A DNA stretch of 37,500 nucleotides from Symbiodinium natans (taxonomy: Eukaryota > Sar > Dinophyceae > Suessiales > Symbiodiniaceae). Numbering within the stretch: position 1 is the stretch's first letter; each line of letters starts with the position of its first letter. Below, one piece after another: positions 29,733 to 37,500 of the stretch. Where the stretch lies: NCBI GenBank assembly GCA_905221605.1, contig CAJNDS010002165.1, positions 354,583 through 392,082 of the forward strand, in the 5' to 3' direction. The notes below the pieces were generated by a model. That model saw only the letters and a program-made list of their open reading frames with translations, did not search any database and was not told the DNA's origin. A program made the position numbers and the translations under genes.

Positions 29733-30176
29733 GGGAAGTGCTTAACCCCACGGAGTACGGATTCTTTGCTGCTGCTGTGACAGATGTGAAGCCATGTTTT
29801 GCTAGCACTTGAGCATAAGACCCACATGTAACCTTGTTGCAGGCTATTCTGCACACATGTGTACACACACCTGAGCGCGCAATCTCTCGAGGTCAGTCTT
29901 TAAATGGAGTGAGCATCACCTACTGTTGCTATTCATGTGAGACGCAAGATCCAAGATGCCCGAGGCCAAAACCAGTGAACTGAAAAGCAACCTCCAAACC
30001 CCGAACCCCCCCAACCCCCCCAAACCCCAAACCTGAACCCTCAAATAACCCATGGCACCCCATTTTCTGGTGGCTCTATCTTGAGGCCTTCTCGGCAAAG
30101 TGGACGAATCCATAGCCCCGAGAGCGCTCCGACTCATCCGTCTGCACCTGCTCCCGAGGGCTACTATACTATAATC

Positions 30177-30740
30177 ATATGAAGTACCAAAAGGACACCC
30201 AATATACACACTCACCAATATTAAAAAGGAACCTTATATACACTCACCAAAAGCAGTAATATAAACCCTGCTTCATATGACATACTGTGCGGGTTTCCGA
30301 CACTAGGGGGACCTACTCGGGTCCTTACTTTAAAGGAAATCCTACTATTTGGGGGTCTATATTCGCGCCCACCTCTAATCTTCTACTTTTTGCCCACCAC
30401 CCCCCAACCCCCGGCACCCCGGAGAGGCCACAGCACTGGCAACGGGCATATCTAGGGTTGAGGGTTTAGGGTTGAGGGTTGAGGGTTGAGGGTTTAGAGT
30501 TCAGGGTTTAGGGTTTAGGGTTTAGGGTTTAGGGTTTAGGGTTTAGGGTTTAGGGTTTAGGGCGTGAGCCTGGTCTGGCGCATTGGCGGGTCGCAACGAG
30601 TACTTCAGGGCGGAGTTTTTGGGGTCTATGGATATGGGTTTCGGGTTCATGTTAGTACCCCGAAAAGGACAGCCACTATGTATGTATATATATATACACT
30701 CACCAATATCAATCAGGAGCCATATATGCCTGCTTCATTT
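30177..30740 (+). repeat. Pair of dispersed ~90-bp repeats
   Basis: Copy 1 (about 30177-30278) and copy 2 (about 30655-30740) share, in order: AGTACC, AAAAGGACA, ACACTCACCAATAT, GGAACC/GGAGCC followed by TATAT, and CCTGCTTCAT. Copy 2 has a TATATATA expansion and copy 1 an extra ACACTCACC duplication. They lie in the same orientation on each side of a TTTAGGG array and may mark a small mobile or amplified element. Confidence 0.65.
30451..30562 (+). repeat. Interstitial (TTTAGGG)n
   Basis: Degenerate GAGGGTT units to about 30505, followed by roughly eight perfect TTTAGGG units. Confidence 0.92.
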
Positions 30741-31726
30741 GGGTTTAGGGTTTAGGAGCATTTGTGGTTTGTTGGGGTGTTGCTGTTAGGGTTACGGACT
30801 GCGTTTAGGAGCTGTTGGGTTGACAGGGGTTTCGGAGCTTTAGGGCTTACGGGGTTTAGGGTGCTTTGGGGGCCCTGGGAGGGCTTGTTAGGGAGGTTTG
30901 TGGGGGTTTAGGGGTTTCGGGTTTAGCATTTATGGGGTTTAGGCTTGGGGGTTTTCTGTGTTGTGTTTCTTGGTTCATAGGGCTTAAGGGTTTGGGATGT
31001 TCGGGTATAGGGGTCCATTGGTGGCGCTAGGGCTTTAAGGCTTTGAGGATTCAGGGTTTAGATGGGGTCAGGCTTTGAGGGTTTCGATGAAGAGGTAAGG
31101 TTTTGAGGCATTATGACCCTGAAGCTCCAGTTTTTACAGGAAGCTCTCAGAAGGGGCATTGCCCGTCGGCTCTGTCCGCCACGGAGTTGTAGTGAACCTG
31201 CGACACGCGCGAAAAAATTTTGGGGTTTAGGGTCCCCCCCCAAAGGTCTGGGACGCCACGCTCTCCACCGCAAACAGGGCTTAGGGAGCCTTAAGGCTTA
31301 GGGTTCAGGGCTTACGGCTTAGGATACCTTATTGAGGGTTACATGTGCCGTGCTGCAACGTGGGTTGTACCATACTTAGAGCTATCTGTACCTGACAGAC
31401 GGTTGAGGGCTTGGGGAGAAGATTTAAGAAACCTTCAGGAATTCGAGGGGTTTGGGGGGCTTCCGCTGAGCCCAAAACCCCTAGCTCCAAAACCTTCGAC
31501 CCTTCACCAACCCTTCACCTACCCTCTTTCTAGATGGGAGGCCCCGTAAGGAACGCGCCTCCGCCCAAAAGCAAAGCTTGAGTACCTGGTCGAGGTTGGG
31601 TGTACTATGGGGGCGTAAATGATTAGAATAGGGTTTTGGGGCATGTGATTCGGACCGAGGTCGATGCGATGAAAGCGAAACGGGAGTGATTTGTGTACAC
31701 TCCAATGAGGAATACATCATTTTGGC

Positions 31727-31927
31727 ATGTTACAAAGTGTCAACAATGCGCGGCAACAAAGCTTCAACGTCCAGAGATTGCTTGTGCCATCTAGAAAAAA
31801 CATTATGAGCAACATCAGTTGCACGAAGACAGGAACGCAATCGATTGCGCGGTTCCACAGAGAAGTGGACAAGCTTCGAGCAAAAGACGGCATTGCTCGC
31901 CTGCTGTCCAAGTGGGTTGGACAGTAA
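31727..31927 (+). pseudogene. Possible decayed exon, unknown
   Basis: A 66-codon plus-strand frame with unusually protein-like composition for this region. It ends in IARFHREVDKLRAKDGIARL then LSKWVGQ. That ending faintly resembles the C-terminus of periplasmic/ionotropic-receptor-type solute-binding domains (LKADGT...KW-G). The frame stops at once and no flanking exons were seen, so it may be a relic or chance. Confidence 0.15.
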
Positions 31928-32470
31928 TTATGGCGGCCGTTGTAAATTGCCAAGCAGCTGCATCTGATGAGCATGCTCCAAAGCATCTCTAAATTTGCGA
32001 AAATGATTAAGCGCAGCAACAAAACGTTTTGTGGGACCGGGCCGTCCCCGCAAAAAGCAGCGCGGAAGAGGGTTTTGGGGGTTGCAGTGTTGTAGTCAAT
32101 GTTATAGGGACCAGAAGGGAATACTATTTGCAATTATGCCGACCCCTATATTAGGGTGATTTTAGGGTTGAGGGCTTAGGGCTGAGGGTTTAGGCTGTTC
32201 TTTCCTGGGGGAAGGGGGCATAGGGTGTGGGTTGGAGGCGTTCGGGCTGCGAAGGTTCAGAGCTTGCTGAGTTTCGGTGGGTTGTTAGGGTAGAGGCTTG
32301 GATGCCCCCAACCCTCAAAAGCCTACTTCAGCTGTTGGGGCTTATGAGGGGGTACAAAGGTGCCGCTTTAGCGTGCCCCTGGAGGTCCAAGGCCTGGGCC
32401 CTAAGACGATTTGGGCTGTAGAGCTTTGGTCTTCGATGGGTTTAGGGTGGGGGTTGAAGCTCTTGGGCTT

Positions 32471-32650
32471 GGGGTTTAGGGTTTAGGGTTTAGGGTTTAG
32501 GGTTTAGGGTTTAGGGTTTAGGGTTTAGGGTTTAGGGTTTAGGGTTTAGGGTTTAGGGTTTAGGGTTTATAGGGTTTAGGGTTTAGGGTTTAGGGTTTAG
32601 GGTTTAGGTTTAGGGTTTAGGGTTTAGGGTTTAGGGTTTAGGGTTTAGGG
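32471..32650 (+). repeat. Long interstitial (TTTAGGG)n
   Basis: About twenty-five TTTAGGG units, nearly perfect, with one TATAGGG-type slip near 32569 and one six-base unit near 32607. It faces a (CCCTAAA)n array 97 bases to the right. Confidence 0.97.
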
Positions 32651-32746
32651 CTTGGGGTCTGAGAGCCCTAAACCCTAAACCCTTCTGGCTGTGGGGGAAG
32701 GTTCAACCAACAACGTTGCGAGGTCCGCGATCAACCGAGTTGTCCT

Positions 32747-32840
32747 CCCTAAACCCTAAACCCTAAACCCTAAACCCTAAACCCTAAACCCTAAACCCTA
32801 AACCCTAAACCCTAAACCCTAAACCCTAAACCCTAAACCC
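32747..32840 (-). repeat. Interstitial (CCCTAAA)n, head-to-head with the previous array
   Basis: About thirteen perfect CCCTAAA units. A short CCCTAAACCCTAAACCC copy also sits at 32666-32682, inside the spacer. Confidence 0.97.
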
Positions 32841-33436
32841 CCCCTCCCCAAACAACGGTGCCTTGCTACTCTTCTGCCGCTGCGGCTGCACCTGTGGGAG
32901 CTTGGGGAGTTTCGGGGTATGGGGCTTAGGGCTTGCAGCTTGGGGACTTTTAGGATTTAGGGTTTGGGGTTTACGGAGTTAAGAGTGCAGGGTTTGGGGT
33001 CTCGGAATTTGGGGTTTAGGGTTTCGGGTTTAAACCTGAGGTTGAGGGTCTACACTACGGTCCCGTTTTGGCTTTGCGGTTTCCCAAAGTACTGCAGTAT
33101 GTGAGGGGTACAGGGGCGTATTGTAGAAGCCCTGGATTCTCTCTGCGCGGAAAACACTCTAGCCAACAACGGGTCGTTACAATGACGTGCAGGATGAACG
33201 ACCAGCTCTACAGCAGGCAAACTTGGACTTCAATCTGCCATGGAAGCATGACGTTGTCTTCGGCATATCGGGTTTGTTCTAGGCCCCGTTTAGGTACTCT
33301 TTGCAGTAGGCTTCTTTAGGGTACCAACCTAAACCCCCTCCTAAATAAACGCCCGAGCGCGGTCTCGACCGACCCCAAATGGAAGGTGTACACAGGGCCC
33401 AGGGCTCCGATCTCCCTCAGGGCCCTTGAAGGTTTT

Positions 33437-33459
33437 GGGGGGGGGGGGGGGGGGGGGGG
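33437..33459 (+). repeat. Poly-G run
   Basis: Uninterrupted run of about 23 G residues. Confidence 0.95.
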
Positions 33460-34626
33460 ATATTCGGTCTTTCAAAGCCTGGATGTACGCCTGATCCAGG
33501 AAGTCCGTCAGAACGTGGATCCTCAGTGGGCTTTAACCCTAAACCAGAACCCTGAACCCTGAAGGAGGGCCTGGCGAAGGAGGGCCAGGGCACATAAGGG
33601 ATCCTTCACAGGACATGAGAAGGGGCCAGGTGCCAGCGCTTCGGGAATTTTCAGGGATAAAAACCCGAAACCCAAGGTCTTCCTTTGGAGATTCGGGTTT
33701 GGGGTTTATGGTTGGGGGTGTCTGCAATTTGGGTCATGGCACTCTGTGGTTTGAAGGTATTGGAGAACCCCTGGGCCCGAAATCGGGCTTTGGAGCTTGG
33801 GGTTCCCCAAACCCTCAACCCGATATCCCTTCACGACCACGGAATCGGAAACGGAAGGAGCCCAAGCTCCCTCTGGCTGACCCCAAATTCAAGCCCCAAA
33901 CTCGAAGCACCCCACCTCACGCCCAGCGTGTCCGCGGCAGCCTTGCAGAGGAAGCAGCGTGTCTCTCAGGGTGTTGGGAAGGGTTTTCGGGTGAGCTAGG
34001 GTATATATTTCAACCATCTCACAAAGTATGCATAACTAGGCGTCTACACTTAAGCAAGCAAACCATCTTCCAACTTGGTGCCGGTAAAGACCCTAAAGCC
34101 CTCAACCCGAAAGCCCTACGTAGAGCCAAAAAGCCATAAGCCTTAAAGCACTAAGCCCCAAAGCCTTAAAGCCCTGACCCTGGCCTGCAGCGTCACGTGG
34201 TCGCCCCACGTGCCGTCCTGAAGGGAAGGGGGTGGGGGAGGGGGGCTTTCCCAAAACACCCCCAATGAGGGTGCCGGATTTCGTTTTTGGTTTAGGGTTT
34301 AGGGTACATGCACACTAACGCCACGAAGTGTTGCCAAGCATTACCCTAGCACAGCGGTGGGGGCGAGTTCCTCTTCAGACCAGATGAAATCCTCACAGCT
34401 TCCGCAATCCCTGAACTAGGGAAACCCCTTCATGTGTTGAGGGTTTAGTGTTCCGATAATCAAAGGAACTTGCTTCCAGATTCCTTCCTGCAAGGATCCT
34501 GTGTCAGAGCCTCAACTCACGTTCCAACGCGAACAGACCTCTTCGACGGAGTGCTCCTCCCCGAGGCCCTGGAACGTGAAGTAAACTCGGGACTCCAAGC
34601 TAAACACTGATTCGTGTGAAAAGCTG

Positions 34627-34748
34627 CCTAAACCCTAAGCCCTAAACTCTCAACCCTAAGCCCTAAGCCCCTAAGCCCTAAGCCCTAAGCCCTAAACCCT
34701 AAACCCTAAACCCTAAACCCTAAACCCTAAACCCTAAACCCTAAACCC
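34627..34748 (-). repeat. Interstitial (CCCTAAG/CCCTAAA)n
   Basis: The left part is CCCTAAG variants; the right part (about 34691-34748) is perfect CCCTAAA. The variant-to-perfect gradient resembles the proximal-to-distal order of many telomeres. Confidence 0.93.
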
Positions 34749-34849
34749 TTCTCTGTGAACTTAGGCTTGAAAGTCCTGGGCCATCTCGGCCAGATATCGC
34801 TCGAAGCGTCCTGCGACGGGGACAGGGGAGGTAAGTCCAAACCTGAATC

Positions 34850-35095
34850 GGGGTTTAGGGTTTAGGGTTTAGGGTTCAGGGTTTTTAGGGTTTTAAGGGT
34901 TTTTAGGGTTTGGGGTTTGGGGTTTAGGGTTTAGCGTTTAGGTTTCCAGGGTTCTAGGGCTTTAGGGTTTTAGGGGCCGACCCATGGCTCCCCAACTCTC
35001 TTCTAGTTGAGGGTTGAGGGTTTAGGGGCTGGGGTTTAGGGGTTAGGGGTTTAGGGTTTAGGTTTTAGGTTTTAGGGTTAGGGTTTAGGGGTTAT
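34850..35095 (+). repeat. Degenerate (TTTAGGG)n
   Basis: Three perfect units, then many variants with extra T or G residues (TTTTAGGG, TTTGGGG), extending with gaps to about 35095. Confidence 0.85.
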
Positions 35096-35262
35096 CGCCC
35101 GACGTAAGTCTCGTCATAAAGCACCCATGGGGAGCCAAATATCCCGAATTCGAAACGACATAACAGATTTGGGTCAGGGTTCAGACTTTAGGGTTTAGGG
35201 CTCCTACATAGTATGGGCCCTTCACTTGGGTCCCTTGTTTTATCACCCTTATGTACAGTGCA

Positions 35263-35296
35263 TATACATATATGTATATATATATACTATATATAA
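35263..35296. repeat. TATATA-rich tract
   Basis: Alternating T/A run with an imperfect palindrome (ATACATATATGTATAT). Confidence 0.8.
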
Positions 35297-35599
35297 TCAC
35301 AGCCCAAGGGTAAGGGACGATAGTTCCCACCTTAGAGACATACTCATATTCGCTTAGGGCCCCACAACAGCACATAAGCAAAAATTAGTTAGGGATCTCC
35401 CATACAAGCCCCCTTATAATGAAGCCCAATAATGAGGTAGGGATGTCTCTAGAACATGCTTATGCTTGTGTCCTTTTTGGGTCCCTAATCGCTACAAGAA
35501 GAACTCAAACACCAGGCATCCGAGCACGGCAAGCGGGCCGCGTCCTCTTTTTCCGCGCGCCATGAAATCGATACACTTGCGCCCTTAAAACCCACCTAA

Positions 35600-35700
35600 G
35601 CCCTAAACCCCAAACCCCAAACCCCAAACCCTAACCCTAAACCCTAAACCCTAAACCCTAAACCCTAAACCCTAAACCCTAAACCCTAAACCCTAAAACC
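35600..35700 (-). repeat. Interstitial (CCCTAAA)n
   Basis: Begins with CCCCAAA variants and becomes about nine perfect CCCTAAA units. Confidence 0.95.
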
Positions 35701-35995
35701 CAAACCCTACATCAACCGTAAGCCCCAACAATCCTAAAACCCTTTCTTCGAGCTTGGCGCTGCTCAGGCAAGGCGCTATGGAGAGGTGCTCGGGGGGATT
35801 AGACCCTCCCAAGACCGTTCAGCTCTTCTGCGGGGCCCTCGCTGTCTCTACAGCGCCGACGCCTGGTGTTGCAAAGATGGAAACTTGGGATTCTCGGGCT
35901 CTGGATACCCAAACCGATCCGTCGTGTATGTCTGAACTGTAACCTCTTGCTTTCATGCAAGAAGTGTTTTCGTAAGAGTAGAGAGGCAGGGGAGG

Positions 35996-36013
35996 GAGAG
36001 AGAGAGAGAGAGC
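35996..36013 (+). repeat. (GA)n microsatellite
   Basis: Nine GA dinucleotides in a purine-rich setting. Confidence 0.9.
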
Positions 36014-36517
36014 CTCAAAATCCAGCACTGCCATATGGAACATCGTGCGCGCAAGCCAGAAACGGGAGTTGTTCCCACACTAGGGGGGTTCTAGTATAGG
36101 CGGGTATATAAGTGGGGGCGGGGGGTCCCCTATGCGGGAAATTCTCAGATTACACAGCCGGAGCCTACAATAAACCTTACACAGCCCACGACCAGGTGAT
36201 GCATGCATGTGAAATTCTGTGTGCACATATATACATACACATGTACTTGAGATATGTATCGGCGTTTATACTTGTCTATGTGCGTATACGTGTATGTATA
36301 CAGAGACATAGACATGCTGTGTATGTGTATACTTATAACCTTGGGCGTAGATCACAGCTTCTTCGGGCTTCGGCTTCGGCTTCCTTCTAGAATGAGCACC
36401 TCGCGTGCTCGTTCAGGTAGGAAGGGAGAAAAAGTCTAAGCCGCCCTCTTGGGCAACACCGGGGGGAACTCTCCGGCAGGGCGAAGTCTGCGCTCCACGT
36501 TCTCGGCTTAAAAAGTA

Positions 36518-36598
36518 AGGGCTTAGGGTTTAGGGTGTAGGGTTTAGGGTTCAGGGTTTAGGGTTTAGGGTTTCGGGTTTAGGGTTTAGGGCTTCGGG
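36518..36598 (+). repeat. Interstitial (TTTAGGG)n with variants
   Basis: About ten units including TTCAGGG, TTTCGGG and TGTAGGG variants; it faces a CCCTAAA array. Confidence 0.92.
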
Positions 36599-36669
36599 TA
36601 GATGATGGGCCCTTTTCCGGGTTCTTTTGTGCTTGATTCCTTACTTGGGTTCAGGCACCCGAAAGGGCC

Positions 36670-36784
36670 CCAAACCCTAAACCCTAAACCCTAAACCCTA
36701 AACCCTAAACCCTAAACCCTAAACCCTAAACCCTAAACCCTAAACCCTAAACCCTAAACCCTAAACCCTAAACCCTAAACCCTA
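36670..36784 (-). repeat. Interstitial (CCCTAAA)n, head-to-head with the previous array
   Basis: About sixteen perfect CCCTAAA units ending abruptly at CCCTAGGTCGG. Confidence 0.97.
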
Positions 36785-36907
36785 GGTCGGTCCCTAGGTC
36801 AAAGGCTGCACTGCCGGATATCCCTGCCACGAGCTACACGAAGGCGCATGACCAATATTCGGGTTGAACAGGGTTTCGGGCGAACCCACCTTTGGGGCCT
36901 TAGGGCC

Positions 36908-36972
36908 TTAAACCCTAAACCCTAAACCCTAAACCCTAAGCCCTAAACGCTAAACCCTAAACCCTAAACCCT
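36908..36972 (-). repeat. Interstitial (CCCTAAA)n
   Basis: About nine units, two of them variants (CCCTAAG, CGCTAAA). Confidence 0.93.
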
Positions 36973-37074
36973 GGGGCTCAAAGTATTTAGGCCGCAGCCT
37001 TCATGTTGCCTTCGATGCTCATGTTGGCGTAGCTTTCATTGCCACGCTCTCCTGCAGCTCTTGGGCTGAAAAGG

Positions 37075-37153
37075 GGTTTAGGGTTTAGGGTTTAGGGTTT
37101 AGGGTTTAGGGTTTAGGGTTTAGGGTTTAGGGTTTAGGGTTTAGGGTTTAGGG
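37075..37153 (+). repeat. Interstitial (TTTAGGG)n
   Basis: About eleven perfect TTTAGGG units. Confidence 0.96.
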
Positions 37154-37304
37154 CGTTAGGGTCTTGAAGGGCTTTCGGGTATAGGGGCTGTGAAGGTTTA
37201 GGGCTTCGAGGCTGTCTGGGCTCATAGAGCTTAAGGGCTTTCAAACTTCAGGATTTCCACCAGGATTCCAAAGTCTAGGCGGAGTCATGGACACTCAGCC
37301 CTAA

Positions 37305-37427
37305 ACCCCACAGCAACCCCAAAAGAACCCCAAAAGAACCCCAAAACAACTCCCCAAGGCAACCCCAAAGCAACCCCCAAAGCAACCTCCAAAACAACCC
37401 CCCCCCAAACAACCCCCCCCCAAACAC
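37305..37427. repeat. CCCCAAAA-type repeat
   Basis: Repeated AACCCCAAAAG and AACCCCCAAAGC units of about 11-12 bases. It is distinct from the CCCTAAA arrays and ends in poly-C runs. Confidence 0.8.
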
Positions 37428-37500
37428 CCCTCCTGCCACCATAGCCGCGAGCTGCTCCAGCTGCTCCGCCTCCTCCTTCGGGGTTCAGGCTTTTGGGTGT

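Larger units (their letters stand above)
29733..37500. other. Gene-poor, telomere-repeat-rich tail of the window
   Basis: Apart from listed repeats, no gene is supported. Degenerate TTTAGGG/GGGTTT-like DNA pervades the region (e.g. 30740-31080, 32150-32470, 32900-33050), giving it a subtelomere-like texture. Open frames are short and follow the repeat composition. Confidence 0.5.

Noticed and set aside
33615-34139. 174-codon plus frame
   Set aside because: Pro/Lys/Asn pattern follows degenerate CCCTAAA-like DNA; no domain.

Overview
The window looks like nuclear DNA of a dinoflagellate, probably Symbiodiniaceae or a relative. The evidence is: TTTAGGG-type telomeric arrays scattered internally; all recognisable genes on the minus strand; short introns including a GC-AG one; very simple-sequence-rich introns; and several long ORFs resembling multicopy, uncharacterised protein families that I associate with dinoflagellates. 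That last point is recalled, not searched. No bacterial operon signals, tRNA or rRNA genes were recognised.

Layout. 1-3.2 kb: non-coding, with an inverted-repeat-flanked poly-G tract, hairpins and small repeats. 3.2-23 kb: a unidirectional minus-strand gene block, read from high to low coordinate. (1) A large multi-exon gene (22.9-16.6 kb) encodes a dinoflagellate-type protein of unknown function, with two apparent 1-nt frameshifts. (2) A 1.6-kb ORF (14.65-13.01 kb) keeps motifs I, IV, VI, VIII, IX and X of DNA cytosine-5 methyltransferases, with altered PC and ENV motifs. (3) A multi-exon gene (12.28-5.70 kb) appears to encode a Lys-rich N-terminus, a Cys zinc ribbon, helical regions, a cupin/JmjC-like domain and a C-terminal coiled coil of 37-residue repeats. 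One of its introns is a ~1-kb CAA-family satellite. (4) A weak small gene lies at 4.8-3.2 kb. 23-28.4 kb: no convincing genes. 28.45-29.73 kb: a TPR plus CHAT (caspase-like) protease gene, minus strand, split between two frames. 30-37.5 kb: gene-poor DNA full of (TTTAGGG)n and (CCCTAAA)n arrays in both orientations, including head-to-head pairs.

How it fits together. Genes 1-3 lie head to tail, and the domain content (C5-methyltransferase fold, zinc ribbon, JmjC-like cupin, Lys-rich tails) suggests a chromatin- or DNA-modification theme. They could be neighbouring members of expanded host families, or cargo of a large mobile element. No reverse transcriptase, integrase or terminal repeat was seen in the window, so the mobile-element idea is inference. 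Splice sites were chosen by eye from consensus and reading phase, so exon edges are approximate.
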